Assembly (NCBI GenBank): GCA_021811425.1
Contig: JAJZPA010000011.1
Coordinates: forward strand, 1-35,133
Source of the DNA: Bacillota bacterium
GTDB taxonomy: Bacteria > Bacillota > Desulfitobacteriia > Desulfitobacteriales > Desulfitobacteriaceae
Reading direction: 5' to 3'
Length of the DNA: 35,133 nt
Of this stretch, positions 25,917-35,056 are shown piece after piece. The position numbers and the translations under genes are program-made. The number at the start of each line of letters is the position of its first letter. The first letter of the stretch is position 1. The notes beneath the pieces are model-generated. The model was not told the origin of the DNA. It was given only the letters and a program-made list of their open reading frames with translations, and searched no databases.

Positions 25917-27245
25917 GTGCGCGTAGTAATCGTTGGGGCCGGCAAGCTCGGGTACAGTTTGGCTCAATGCTTGTCTAAAGAGGAACACGAAGTAACGGTC
26001 ATTGAACAAGATGAGGAACGCCGCTTAATCGTACAAAACAGTCTGGATGTGATGACCGTCTGTGGCAACGGTGCTAGCCCACAATTTTTGCTTGACTCCG
26101 GCATTAAGGCCAACCTGCTCGTGGCCGTAACGGATAGCGATGAAGTGAATATGATCACTTGCATGGCGGCAAAACAAGCGGGTATCCCACAAACCATTGC
26201 CCGTGTCCGCAACCAAGAATATGTAGGCCATGGGCAAGAGGCTTTCCACAAGGCCTTAGGGATTGATCTCACCATCAATCCGGAAATGGTGACAGCCATT
26301 GAAATCAGCCGTATCCTCCTTACCCCTGCCGCCTTAGATGTGGAAGATTTTGGGGGCGGGAAAGTGCGTTTGCTGGAAGTGCGCATCCGTCCTGATTCTT
26401 CCCTCATAAATATTCCCCTCCGCCATTTAACCTTGCCGCCTCACATATTGGTGGCAGGTATCCTGCGGCAAGATAGCATGATCATTCCGCACGGTTCAGA
26501 TTGTCTGTTGCCTCAGGATAGTGTGTTTTTTGTCGGTGCCAGCGATGCGATTGAAACATTCGGGGAACAATTTGCTGAGAAAAAAACGAAGATTGAACGG
26601 GTGATGATCATAGGTGCTGGCCGCATCGGACGGCACTTGGCGAAAATTTTAGTCAACGTCGGCATGTCCGTAAAGGTCATTGACAAAAACAGGGAACGCT
26701 GCCAAGAACTCGCCACCGTTCTCGACAAAGGGCTTGTACTTTGCGGAGAAGGAACCGATATCGATCTCCTCATCGAGGAAGGGGTTAAGGATGCGGATGC
26801 TGTGGTTTGCCTAACCGACGACGATAAACTCAATCTTCTCCTGGCCCTCCTAGCCAAAGATTTAGGGGCGCAAAAAACCATTGTTCGGGTCGGACGTTCC
26901 GAATATATGTCTCTCATGGGAAAAGTGGGGGTCGATGTCGTACTCTCCCCCAGGCTCTTGACCGCAGGGGTTATCTTGCGTCAAGTCCGCCGAGGCCAGG
27001 TTGTCGCGGTTTCATTGCTCGAAGGTGCAAAAGCCGAAGCGATGGAAATTGTCGTTTCCAACAACAGCCCACTTTTGGGCCGTCGGCTAAAAGAAGCCAA
27101 GCTTCCCCGCAACGCGATCATCGGCGCACTTATTCGTGAAGGTGAATTGATTATCCCAGATGGGAACACCCTTCTCCAACGCGAAGATCGGGCCATCATT
27201 TTTGCATTGCCCGACACCATCGCCAAACTGAGTAAAATTTTTTAA
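25917..27245 (+). CDS. trkA: Trk potassium transporter regulatory NAD-binding protein TrkA
   Basis: A 442-residue peripheral membrane protein with two RCK repeats. Each has an NAD-binding Rossmann unit (VVIVGAGKLGYSLA at the start, VMIIGAGRIGRHLA near residue 228) followed by a C-terminal RCK_C domain (KVRLLEVRIRPDSSL, then AEAMEIVVSNNSPLLGRRL). It gates the TrkH channel according to nucleotide state. GTG 25917 follows GGGGGTG. The next gene, 15 bp downstream, is the membrane partner trkH. Confidence 0.94.
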   Translation: MRVVIVGAGKLGYSLAQCLSKEEHEVTVIEQDEERRLIVQNSLDVMTVCGNGASPQFLLDSGIKANLLVAVTDSDEVNMITCMAAKQAGIPQTIARVRNQEYVGHGQEAFHKALGIDLTINPEMVTAIEISRILLTPAALDVEDFGGGKVRLLEVRIRPDSSLINIPLRHLTLPPHILVAGILRQDSMIIPHGSDCLLPQDSVFFVGASDAIETFGEQFAEKKTKIERVMIIGAGRIGRHLAKILVNVGMSVKVIDKNRERCQELATVLDKGLVLCGEGTDIDLLIEEGVKDADAVVCLTDDDKLNLLLALLAKDLGAQKTIVRVGRSEYMSLMGKVGVDVVLSPRLLTAGVILRQVRRGQVVAVSLLEGAKAEAMEIVVSNNSPLLGRRLKEAKLPRNAIIGALIREGELIIPDGNTLLQREDRAIIFALPDTIAKLSKIF

Positions 27246-27260
27246 GGCAGGGCATAAGGA

Positions 27261-28715
27261 ATGAACTACTTACTCGTTGAACACATCCTAAGCCGTTTGA
27301 TGCTCGCTTATGCGGCCATGATGGGCGTTCCGTTGTTACTCGCTTTCATCTGGCAAGAGGGAAGCATCCTTCCTTTTCTCATTACCATATCGGTTACAGT
27401 GGTCGTGGGACTCATCCTACTCAGCCACGGGAGAAAGGATGGGCGCATGGGCCTTCGCGAAGGTTTTGCGATCGTTGCCGGGGCCTGGCTACTGACCTCA
27501 TTAACGGGGGCTTTGCCTTTTTATCTTAGCGCTGCGGTACCCACTTATCTTGATGCTATTTTTGAAACCGTATCAGGGCTTACCACCACGGGAGCCAGTG
27601 TAATTGACAATGTGGAAATCCTCTCGAACAGCATTCTCTTTTGGCGTAGCCTCACGCACTGGCTGGGGGGCATGGGGATCATCGTCCTCTTTATCGTTTT
27701 TCTGCCAAATATCGGCGCTGGAGCGGTTCATATGTTCAACGCCGAAGTGCCTGGACCCCTTTCCGAACGGGTACTTCCTCGGATTCGGGACAATGCGATG
27801 AAGCTCTGGCAAATTTATGTTGGGATTACGGTGGTTGAGATCATTCTTCTCATGCTTGCAGGCATGCCTTGGTTCGATGCGATCAACCACTCTTTCGCAA
27901 CCCTGGCGACCGGCGGGTTTTCCACGAAAAATGCGAGCATCAAGCATTTCGATAGCTTAGCGATCGAACTTATTATTGTTGTATTTATGATCATTGCCGG
28001 TGGCAACTTTGGGCTCTATTATTCGGCTTGGCGTCACGGCTATAAGAAGATCCTCAAAGATCTTGAGTTTCGCACTTATCTCATTCTCATCGCCATTTCT
28101 ACACTGGCTATTGCCGTGAGCCTGTGGCTCACGATGGGAGAAGAAATCGGCTCCTCCCTCCGCATGGCCCTGTTTCAGGTTACCTCGATCATCACGACCA
28201 CGGGCTTTGCCTCTTCAGACTTTGACAAGTGGCCTTCGGTAACCAAAATCATCCTTCTGCTGCTCATGTTCATCGGCGGCAGCGCCGGATCCACCGCAGG
28301 CGGGATCAAAGTCTCCCGGCTTATCCTCCTCTTCAAAATGGGCTGGGCTGAATTGAGACGGGCCATCCACCCGCGTGCGGTTGTAAATATCCGCTTTGAA
28401 AAGAAGACCGTGGATCCCCTCATTATTAACACCGCAGCTACCTTCTTCTTCCTTTTCATCGTCATTTTCGCCGTGTCTACCTTGCTCCTGGCGTCAACCG
28501 GTTTAGAACCGTTTGACGCGATGGGAGCCGTAGCAGCAACCCTCGGTAACGTCGGCCCTGGCTTTGGAGTCATTGGCCCGACAACCACGTTCTCCTCCAT
28601 CAACATGTTTGGGGAAAGCATCCTCATCCTCTGCATGCTGCTTGGGCGTCTGGAACTCTTTACCCTTCTCGTCCTCCTCCAACCCGAATTCTGGCGCACC
28701 CGCAAGGGTTGGTAA
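27261..28715 (+). CDS. trkH: TrkH family potassium uptake membrane protein
   Basis: A 484-residue potassium channel-like protein with four pore loops, each with the selectivity glycine: SGLTTTGASV, ATGGFST, TTTGFASSD and LGNVGPGFG. Membrane helices flank each loop, and HWLGGMGIIVL and GGSAGSTAGGIKVSR are conserved TrkH strings. It imports K+ under control of the adjacent TrkA. A bidirectional terminator follows at once. Confidence 0.94.
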   Translation: MNYLLVEHILSRLMLAYAAMMGVPLLLAFIWQEGSILPFLITISVTVVVGLILLSHGRKDGRMGLREGFAIVAGAWLLTSLTGALPFYLSAAVPTYLDAIFETVSGLTTTGASVIDNVEILSNSILFWRSLTHWLGGMGIIVLFIVFLPNIGAGAVHMFNAEVPGPLSERVLPRIRDNAMKLWQIYVGITVVEIILLMLAGMPWFDAINHSFATLATGGFSTKNASIKHFDSLAIELIIVVFMIIAGGNFGLYYSAWRHGYKKILKDLEFRTYLILIAISTLAIAVSLWLTMGEEIGSSLRMALFQVTSIITTTGFASSDFDKWPSVTKIILLLLMFIGGSAGSTAGGIKVSRLILLFKMGWAELRRAIHPRAVVNIRFEKKTVDPLIINTAATFFFLFIVIFAVSTLLLASTGLEPFDAMGAVAATLGNVGPGFGVIGPTTTFSSINMFGESILILCMLLGRLELFTLLVLLQPEFWRTRKGW

Positions 28716-28719
28716 AATG

Positions 28720-28755
28720 AAAAAGGGAGTCGGTTAAGGCCGACTTCCCTTTTTA
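28720..28755. terminator. Bidirectional terminator after trkH
   Basis: AAAAAGGGAGTCGG, loop TTAAGG, then CCGACTTCCCTTTTTA: a GC stem with one bulged T, A-rich on the left and T-rich on the right. It can end both trkH (plus) and the converging YcdB/SLH gene (minus). Confidence 0.88.
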
Positions 28756-28766
28756 TAAGTGATTCA

Positions 28767-31016
28767 CTAGGACTGAAAACTCAACGCTTTAATCAGGGCA
28801 AAGGCCGCCTCGGCACGAGTCACAGCCTGGACACGGTTAAACGTTTGTCCTGGGACGCTAAGTATTCCTATTCCCTGCGCCAAGGCCGCGTATCCGTAAA
28901 AACTCGAATCCATATCAGTATAGGGAACCTGATAAATCCCTTGAAGCTTAGCGATCGGTTCAAGTTTGAGGAACCGAAGCATAATGCGGGTGAAGGTTTC
29001 CCGATTCACCATCGCAGTGGCACTTATATCTTCCGTCAGCCAACCTTCATTCTTGGCAGATTGTAGGATCTCGTCATCGCTCGGCTGGACATTCCCATAC
29101 ATCATTCCATTCTTAGCGGTGTACAAGGCCTTTAAGAGAGAGCGCGTCGTCACGGCCTCCTGCGGATGGAACACATCCCCGTACTCCCCAAATATCCCGG
29201 CTTGACCGAGCATTCTGATTTCCTTTTCGGCAAAGTTTCCCTGGACATCTTTAAACAGATAGGCTTTCGGGATTTGCGCAACTGGCCTGCCCATATAATC
29301 CAGAAACTCTCCACTTCGAGCATCCAGAGTATTACTGAACATCACATCATTTTGCGGCAATGGCTGATACACCAGACGCAATTCGGATACCTTTCCAGGA
29401 TCGCTTAACTTTCCGGGGCCGATCGGCGTCTCGCGCAGTACATAGACCAGCGTCAGCGGGCGCGCCGTGAGGAATTTACCAACAGCCGCTTGGGTATTGA
29501 GAATCCCCTCTGGAGACGGAAAGTCCAGATTTGCCCAATTCAGGTTGTATCCGATGACTTTTCCCGTGGCCGTATCCACAGTTACATTCAATCCATTGCC
29601 ATAGAAGGGTATCCTATTGACTAAACGATAATAGGAAAAGCCCTCGGCATTGCCGTTATACCCGTATTTACCAGGGAAATAGGGCTCTTCGACAAACTTA
29701 ACCTCAGCAAAGCGCTGGGGCTGAATTTGTTTCAGGAAATCTTCCGCCACGGCTTGGGCCGCCTTGCGATCCAGCCCTTTCTTCTCACCGTTATCCGGCC
29801 CGTAGGGATATGACAGGTTAAAACTCATTAACTCGCCGGTCGCAGCATTCACCCGAGCATACATATATTGCGGGTTCTTCCCGTCTGGCTTGGGAGAATT
29901 CCAATTTAACGACCAGACGCGGGCGTCGGCTGAGGCCCAGTCCGTTCCTAGATTCACATTGCTCAAAACCAGATTTTCAGGAACTTCCACCCAACGCTTG
30001 ACCGCAGCGACAGCTGCATCTTTGCTGATCATCTTTCCTGTTTTCTCGATTTCTGCCTGTTCCTCCGGGCTTAGCTCAGGTGCCTTCTGGTTAACCGATC
30101 CCGCCGGCATGCCTCCCATACCACCCTTATCATAACCGTAATACCCGCTGCTTTCTCCGGGCTTTAGCGACTCACCGGTCAAGGCATCAATGATACCGCT
30201 GGCAAAGGGCCCGTTCGGCTCATAGACTAAGCGAACCCCCTGCTTTTGACCGGCTGCCAGCGGGCGAATGGGAGCAGGCATAAAATAACGCAGTTCCAGG
30301 TAAGACTGGCTCTTAAAGATTTGCTCTGCCCGTTCAGGGGAAATGACCCCTTTGGGATCGGGCGCATTGACCTTTAGCCAATTCAGGTTATACGATGCGG
30401 GTTCACCGTTGGAGGCATTAATCTGAACCGTGATTCCATTGTTGGGAAATGCTACTCCATTGAGCATTCGCTGCCAACGAAAGGTATAGTTGACTGATCC
30501 ATAAGAAGTTAGCGGCATGACCGCCTGACTGGATGGAACAAACTCCAGCTCCGGCATTTTATCTTTTGCTAGTTTGGTAATCAGTTCAATCGCCTTTGCT
30601 TTAGCTTCATCCTCCTGCATGAGCGGGAGTTGCAAACTTGGTCCCGACTTTCCGGGGTTTTTCCAGAGGTTCATATTCAGGATAGCTCCACTCAGCGCAT
30701 CTACTTGAGCGTTAAAGTTTCCTCCTTTGCCTTGGTCCGGGCTGTTCCAGGACAGAACCCAGGCCTGGTGGTCATTGTAAACGTTGAATCCGGAAGTAAA
30801 CTTGACAAACTCAGCCGGAATCGTGAACTGTGACTTTACAATTCCAAGCGCTTGCTCCAGTGAAATTTGCCCGGCCTCACCCGTCACCTGCGCCACTTCC
30901 TTGGGACTTTCCCCCGCCCAAGCTGGGCTAGGAATTAGGGCGAGTTGAACCATGAGGGCCGGGATGACCAAAAGTGCCAAGGCCCTCCGTTGGATTCGTT
31001 TGTGCATGATTGCCAC
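28767..31016 (-). CDS. Secreted YcdB/YcdC-domain protein with S-layer homology domains
   Basis: A 749-residue exported protein. A signal peptide (basic start, hydrophobic core, likely cleavage after PAWA near residue 34) is followed by four related units. Each ends in a phrase like the A-R-V/D-A-x-x-G-x-x-x-x-N-L-x-W/Y motif: SGAILNMNLW, NGEPASYNLNW, TGELMSFNLSY, TGKVIGYNLNW. This is the YcdB/YcdC (PepSY-like) repeat. From about residue 585 there are SLH modules (YLFKDVQGNFAEKEIRMLGQAGIFG, EAVTTRSLLKAL, YTDMDSSFYGYAALAQGIGIL, VTRAEAAFALIKAL) that attach to cell-wall polymers. GTG 31016 with GGAG eight bases upstream is the likely start; ATG 31007 is an alternative. The function is unknown, but it is surely at the cell surface. 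Confidence 0.85.
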   Translation of the reverse strand: MAIMHKRIQRRALALLVIPALMVQLALIPSPAWAGESPKEVAQVTGEAGQISLEQALGIVKSQFTIPAEFVKFTSGFNVYNDHQAWVLSWNSPDQGKGGNFNAQVDALSGAILNMNLWKNPGKSGPSLQLPLMQEDEAKAKAIELITKLAKDKMPELEFVPSSQAVMPLTSYGSVNYTFRWQRMLNGVAFPNNGITVQINASNGEPASYNLNWLKVNAPDPKGVISPERAEQIFKSQSYLELRYFMPAPIRPLAAGQKQGVRLVYEPNGPFASGIIDALTGESLKPGESSGYYGYDKGGMGGMPAGSVNQKAPELSPEEQAEIEKTGKMISKDAAVAAVKRWVEVPENLVLSNVNLGTDWASADARVWSLNWNSPKPDGKNPQYMYARVNAATGELMSFNLSYPYGPDNGEKKGLDRKAAQAVAEDFLKQIQPQRFAEVKFVEEPYFPGKYGYNGNAEGFSYYRLVNRIPFYGNGLNVTVDTATGKVIGYNLNWANLDFPSPEGILNTQAAVGKFLTARPLTLVYVLRETPIGPGKLSDPGKVSELRLVYQPLPQNDVMFSNTLDARSGEFLDYMGRPVAQIPKAYLFKDVQGNFAEKEIRMLGQAGIFGEYGDVFHPQEAVTTRSLLKALYTAKNGMMYGNVQPSDDEILQSAKNEGWLTEDISATAMVNRETFTRIMLRFLKLEPIAKLQGIYQVPYTDMDSSFYGYAALAQGIGILSVPGQTFNRVQAVTRAEAAFALIKALSFQS

Positions 31017-31141
31017 CGTCCTCTCTCCAAATGGGATGTACCATTATCCCTCTTCTGTATAGACGCAGTAAACCCTCCAAAGGTGACGTTCTTTCGTACA
31101 AGATGTTTCGACAAAATATGCGTGTTCGCGGAGCATGGCAT

Positions 31142-31170
31142 TTGTACTCGAGTTTTGTCGGTACTATAAT
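31142..31170 (+). promoter_or_regulatory. Predicted promoter of larA
   Basis: TTGTAC (31142-31147), an exact 17-base spacer and perfect TATAAT (31165-31170). Start near 31177 leaves a leader of about 33 bases with AGGAGGG before the GTG. Confidence 0.75.
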
Positions 31171-31209
31171 AGGAGTGACATCATTTTATTACGGTAGGAG
31201 GGTTTTATC

Positions 31210-32484
31210 GTGCTGGTTAAACTGCCTTATGGCCGTTCATTTCTTGAGGTGGAGATTCCGGAGGAGCGTTTAGCAGGGATTTTGACTCCCGCGAGCCACA
31301 CATCGAAGGTTATCGGCACCCGGTTGGTGGAAGATACGTTAAAAAATCCGCTAGGCAGTCCCCGACTACGTGAATTGGCTGCCAAAGCTCAAAATGTTGC
31401 CATTGTAACCAGCGACCACACGCGTCCGGTTCCCAGCCGTCAAACCCTACCCCTCCTGCTTAAAGAAGTGCGGGAAGGAAACCCAAACGCCGAAATCACC
31501 ATTCTCATTGCAACTGGGCTTCACCGGGCGCCAACGGTTGCGGAACTCGATGACAAATTTGGCCCGGAGGTTGTGGCGCAGGAACGCTTTGTTGCCCATA
31601 GAGCGGATGACCGTGAGACCCTGGTACGCTTGCAAGACCTACCTTCCGGAGCGCCGTTTCTTTTGAACAAACTCGCAGCCGAAGCGGATCTCTTGATTGC
31701 AGAAGGATTTATTGAACCCCACTTTTTCGCTGGCTATTCGGGCGGACGTAAGAGCATCCTTCCTGGAGTTTCAGGAAAAGAAACGATACTCATCAACCAT
31801 TCCGCCCAGTTTATCGATCATCCAAAAACCGAGTCAGGAACCCTCGAAGGCAACATATTTCATCAGGATATGGAGGATGCCGCCAGGCAGGCCAACCTCC
31901 GCTTTATCCTCAATGTTGCCTTAGACCAAGAAAAGAACATCATTGGCGCGTTTGCAGGGCATCCGCAAAAAGCCTTCGCAGAAGGCGTTAAGTTCGTTGA
32001 ACAACTTACAAAACTAAAAACCGAACGCGCCGAAATCGTGCTCACGAGCAATGGTGGCTACCCTCTCGATCAAAACCTCTATCAAGCAGTAAAGAGTATT
32101 CGGACCGCTGAATATGCCGCCAAAAAAGGCGGAGTGATCATCACCGCCGCTTCCTGTATGGATGGCATCGGTGGGGAAGTATTTCAACGCATGCTGACCC
32201 ATCCTGAAGGGGCCCAGAAAATCCTAGAAGCTATTCGAGCGACTGAACCCACAGCAACTCCCTTTGACCAATGGCAAGTGCAAGTCCTCGTACGCACGCT
32301 CATGAATTACCGGGTGATTATCGTCACGGACGGGGTCAAACCCGACGTCCTACAAAGCATGGGTCTGGAAAACGCCCCTAATTTGGAGACCGCCTTGGAG
32401 CTGGCCTATGAGGCTATGGGCCCCGTAGCTAAAGTCGTTGTAATTCCGAATGGTGCGGGCGTGTTTGTGGAGGGCGAAACGTGA
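31210..32484 (+). CDS. larA: LarA-type nickel-pincer racemase/epimerase
   Basis: A 424-residue member of the lactate racemase family (DUF2088). In Lactobacillus plantarum LarA the nickel-pincer cofactor is held by His108, His174, Lys184 and His200. The same residues appear here at a constant -3 offset: His105 (GLHRAPT), His171 and Lys181 (EPHFFAGYSGGRKS) and His197 (LINHS). The N-terminal SDHTRPVP motif is also intact. It should be a functional nickel-pincer enzyme, but the substrate could be lactate or another 2-hydroxyacid. No larB, larC or larE is in the window, so cofactor synthesis must be encoded elsewhere. It starts at GTG 31210 after AGGAGGG. Confidence 0.88.
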   Translation: MLVKLPYGRSFLEVEIPEERLAGILTPASHTSKVIGTRLVEDTLKNPLGSPRLRELAAKAQNVAIVTSDHTRPVPSRQTLPLLLKEVREGNPNAEITILIATGLHRAPTVAELDDKFGPEVVAQERFVAHRADDRETLVRLQDLPSGAPFLLNKLAAEADLLIAEGFIEPHFFAGYSGGRKSILPGVSGKETILINHSAQFIDHPKTESGTLEGNIFHQDMEDAARQANLRFILNVALDQEKNIIGAFAGHPQKAFAEGVKFVEQLTKLKTERAEIVLTSNGGYPLDQNLYQAVKSIRTAEYAAKKGGVIITAASCMDGIGGEVFQRMLTHPEGAQKILEAIRATEPTATPFDQWQVQVLVRTLMNYRVIIVTDGVKPDVLQSMGLENAPNLETALELAYEAMGPVAKVVVIPNGAGVFVEGET

Positions 32485-32508
32485 AGCGAATTCGACGAAG
32501 TGCCCCTA

Positions 32509-32564
32509 TCATTCTGAACGAAGTAAAGAATCTTGTGAAGATCCTTCGCTGATGCTCAGGATGA
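32509..32564. repeat. Palindromic dispersed repeat of the ATTCTGA(G/A)CGAAG type
   Basis: TCATTCTGAACGAAG..., AGAATCTTGTGAAGATCCTT and ...GCTCAGGATGA form a 56-base imperfect palindrome. It resembles a repeat seen between genes of many bacteria (TCATTCTGAGCGAAGCGAAGAATCT). The ORF-track peptide at 32450-32641 containing SERSKESCEDPS is a known by-product of this repeat, not a gene. Further downstream AAGAACCGTCCCTTT (32585-32599) is a fragment related to the GGGGA/TCCCC repeat family. Confidence 0.75.
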
Positions 32565-32651
32565 CAAAATCGCTTTGGAAGCACAAGAACCGTCCCTTTG
32601 CTTACACATCAGTGGTGCCGCCATGCGGCATAGGAGTCTGATATGCCTAAA

Positions 32652-32690
32652 AAGACCTCACTGGCCTACTGGCCTGTGAGGTCTTAATTT
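32652..32690. terminator. Bidirectional terminator between larA and the oxidoreductase
   Basis: AAGACCTCAC-T-GGCC-TACT-GGCC-T-GTGAGGTCTT: 14 pairs with one T-T mismatch. The minus strand continues into TTTTT and the plus strand into AATTTCG. Confidence 0.85.
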
Positions 32691-32748
32691 CGTTAAGATT
32701 TTAAACTGTCCCTATATTCTGCCCCAGTCTCCTGCATTTACCTCAAAA

Positions 32749-33642
32749 TTACCTCAAAGTTTCCTCCAGATAGAGCTTAAACAGGGCCTGAGTGCCCCTG
32801 TTTTCTTCGCCTTGGGCAGCGAGTTTGTCGTAGAGGGATTTGGCAAGTTCGAGGCCAGGGGTTATAAGCCCCATCTCCTTAGCTGAATCGAGGGCGATGA
32901 TCATGTCTTTAATGAAATGCTTGATGTAGAATCCTGGGTCAAAATTCCCAGCAATCATCCGGGGTGCCAGATTGCTTAATGACCAGCTAGCCGCGGCACC
33001 CGTTTCAATGCTTTGAAGGACGGTGCTCGGATCAAGACCCGCCTTTTGAGCATAAGCCATAGCCTCACAGACGCCGATCATACCCGAAGCAATGGCAATT
33101 TGATTGCACATCTTCGTGTGCTGTCCCGCTCCCGCTGGGCCTTGGAGAACAATGTTTTTCCCCATCACCTTAAAAATTGGCATCACAGCTGCAAACGCAG
33201 CAGGATCTCCTCCGACCATAATCGCCAAACGCGCTTCCTTAGCTCCCACATCTCCCCCGGATACCGGGGCATCGAGCGCAAACATGTCCTTAACTGTCGC
33301 TTCTTCGTAGATCCGTTTGGCCAGAGAAGGAGTTGACGTGGTCATATCGATCAGGTAACTTCCCGTTTGGGCACTGGGGATGATGCCCTTTCCCCCGAAA
33401 TACACCCCTTCAACATCCTTGGGATATCCCACCATCGTGATGATAACCCGGCTTTCTCGGGCGACTTCCCCAGGGGTCTCTTTCCAGACCGCCCCCATTT
33501 GCAACAGTTCCTCCGCCCGCGATTGAGTACGGTTATAAACAAGCACCTTATACCCAGCTTCTAAGAGATGACCTGCCATGCTCTTACCCATCACACCGGT
33601 TCCAACGAAACCAATGACCGTGTTTTCTTTGTTTAGCACCAT
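32749..33642 (-). CDS. NAD(P)-dependent oxidoreductase, 3-hydroxyisobutyrate dehydrogenase family
   Basis: A 297-residue beta-hydroxyacid dehydrogenase. The Rossmann motif GFVGTGVMGKSMAGHLL is at residues 11-27, the substrate-binding block DAPVSGGDVGAKEARLAIMVGG at about 124-145, and the catalytic Lys177 is in GAGQHTKMCNQ. The C-terminal helical region (FYIKHFIKDM) is typical. The family covers 3-hydroxyisobutyrate dehydrogenase, tartronate semialdehyde reductase (GarR) and related enzymes, and sequence alone does not choose between them. It stands alone, with terminators on the 3' side. Confidence 0.85.
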   Translation of the reverse strand: MVLNKENTVIGFVGTGVMGKSMAGHLLEAGYKVLVYNRTQSRAEELLQMGAVWKETPGEVARESRVIITMVGYPKDVEGVYFGGKGIIPSAQTGSYLIDMTTSTPSLAKRIYEEATVKDMFALDAPVSGGDVGAKEARLAIMVGGDPAAFAAVMPIFKVMGKNIVLQGPAGAGQHTKMCNQIAIASGMIGVCEAMAYAQKAGLDPSTVLQSIETGAAASWSLSNLAPRMIAGNFDPGFYIKHFIKDMIIALDSAKEMGLITPGLELAKSLYDKLAAQGEENRGTQALFKLYLEETLR

Positions 33643-33718
33643 GATCTGAACCCCCTTCTCTTTCTTTTTCTCTTTTATCCTAACTGCGTCCGGATAACTC
33701 CTTCGTGCAGAGGCAAAT

Positions 33719-35056
33719 TCACGTTCCTCTGTTGGAATCTCCTTTCATCGCAATTCCCCTGTTTTCCTCCGTTGCGGCTTGCTTTTGAGTCACCTTCACC
33801 CGTGTAATTCGAAAACCTGCCACGTCCGCAACTTCAAAGACATAGCCGTCAAAATCTACCCGATCTCCCTTGACTGGTCTTCTTCCCAAGCGGGCGAACA
33901 CATAGCCGCCAATGGTCGTCACCGTTTCCTCCGCTAGTTCAATATCCAGCATTTCGGAAACCTCGTCCAAGAGCACCCGACCGTTAATGAGATACTCCCC
34001 GTCACCCAGCTTAGAAACCGTCGCCTGTTCGTTTTCGAACTCGTCATAAATCTCGCCGACCAGTTCTTCGAGCAAATCCTCGATCGTGACCAAACCTGCT
34101 GTTCCACCAAACTCATCAATGACAATCGCCATATGGGTGCGCTCACTGCGCATCTTCTGAACCAGATAGGAAATGGGCATCCCCTCAGGTACGATGAGAA
34201 TATCGCGGCGCACCTGGGCAATATCCTGCAAATCCGCATCCTCCCGCAGCCGAACGACATCCCGGACATGCACCATCCCGATCACATGGTCCTTATCATC
34301 ATCACAGAGCGGATAACGGGTGTGGCCGAATTCTTTGACCACACCTAAGATCTCGTCCATGCTGTCCTGAATGAACATGCAGACCATATCCTGACGCGGG
34401 ATCATGACTTCGCTGACAATCCGATCCGAGAACTCGAAGACATTGTCCAAGAGCTTCCCTTCCATTTTATCCAGAAAGCCATGCCTCTGACTGGCATCAA
34501 CCAGCATGCGCAGTTCCTCTTCTGTATGCGCTAAGTCTGCCTCATTGGCCGGCTGAATCCCCCAGATCCTCAAGACCGCATTCGCGAGTTCGTTGAGGGC
34601 ACGAATGACTGGATAGAAGACATTATAAAAGAGCCTGAGGAAACCAGAAATACCTAGAGCAATCCCTTCCGATTTCTGAATAGCCAAGGACTTCGGAACC
34701 AACTCACCCAAAACAATATGTAAGAACGTTATCAGCAAGAAAGCGATAGTTACAGAAACAGCGTCAATAACAGCTTCTGGCCAAAGATGAAAGAAAAGCG
34801 GTCGGATCAAATCCGCAATTGCGGGTTCGCCGAGCCAGCCCAAGCCTAAAGAGGCGAGGGTTATCCCCAGCTGGCAAGCGGAAAGATAGGCATCGAGCTT
34901 GGCGGTTAGTTCCAAGGCGCGGCCCGCACGAACTGAACCCCCTTCTGCTAATTCGGCCAAGCGGGTTTTCCTGACTTTAACCAACGAGAATTCCGCCGCA
35001 ACAAAGACCCCATTGAGTCCAACCAAGGCCAGTGCCAACAAGACCTTAAAACCCAT
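33719..35056 (-). CDS. CNNM/HlyC-CorC family membrane protein
   Basis: A 445-residue protein often annotated as hemolysin or magnesium/cobalt efflux family. The N-terminal CNNM (DUF21) membrane domain has VGLNGVFVAAEFSLVKVRKTRLAEL and ITLASLGLGWLGEPA. A pair of CBS domains follows (VSEVMIPRQDMVCMF, then ERTHMAIVIDEFGGTAGLVTIEDLLEELVGEI), then a C-terminal CorC_HlyC domain (YLINGRVLLDEVSEMLDI, VTTIGGYVFARLGRRPVKGDRV). It is likely a cation transporter or regulator. ATG 35056 lacks a ribosome site. A strong GAGGAG lies about 28 bases upstream in the same open frame but offers only TTA/TTC/ATC codons as starts, so the true N-terminus is uncertain. Confidence 0.85.
   Translation of the reverse strand: MGFKVLLALALVGLNGVFVAAEFSLVKVRKTRLAELAEGGSVRAGRALELTAKLDAYLSACQLGITLASLGLGWLGEPAIADLIRPLFFHLWPEAVIDAVSVTIAFLLITFLHIVLGELVPKSLAIQKSEGIALGISGFLRLFYNVFYPVIRALNELANAVLRIWGIQPANEADLAHTEEELRMLVDASQRHGFLDKMEGKLLDNVFEFSDRIVSEVMIPRQDMVCMFIQDSMDEILGVVKEFGHTRYPLCDDDKDHVIGMVHVRDVVRLREDADLQDIAQVRRDILIVPEGMPISYLVQKMRSERTHMAIVIDEFGGTAGLVTIEDLLEELVGEIYDEFENEQATVSKLGDGEYLINGRVLLDEVSEMLDIELAEETVTTIGGYVFARLGRRPVKGDRVDFDGYVFEVADVAGFRITRVKVTQKQAATEENRGIAMKGDSNRGT

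Noticed and set aside
32450-32641. 63-residue ORF overlapping the end of larA
   Set aside because: It is translation of the palindromic repeat (SERSKESCEDPS) and not conserved protein.
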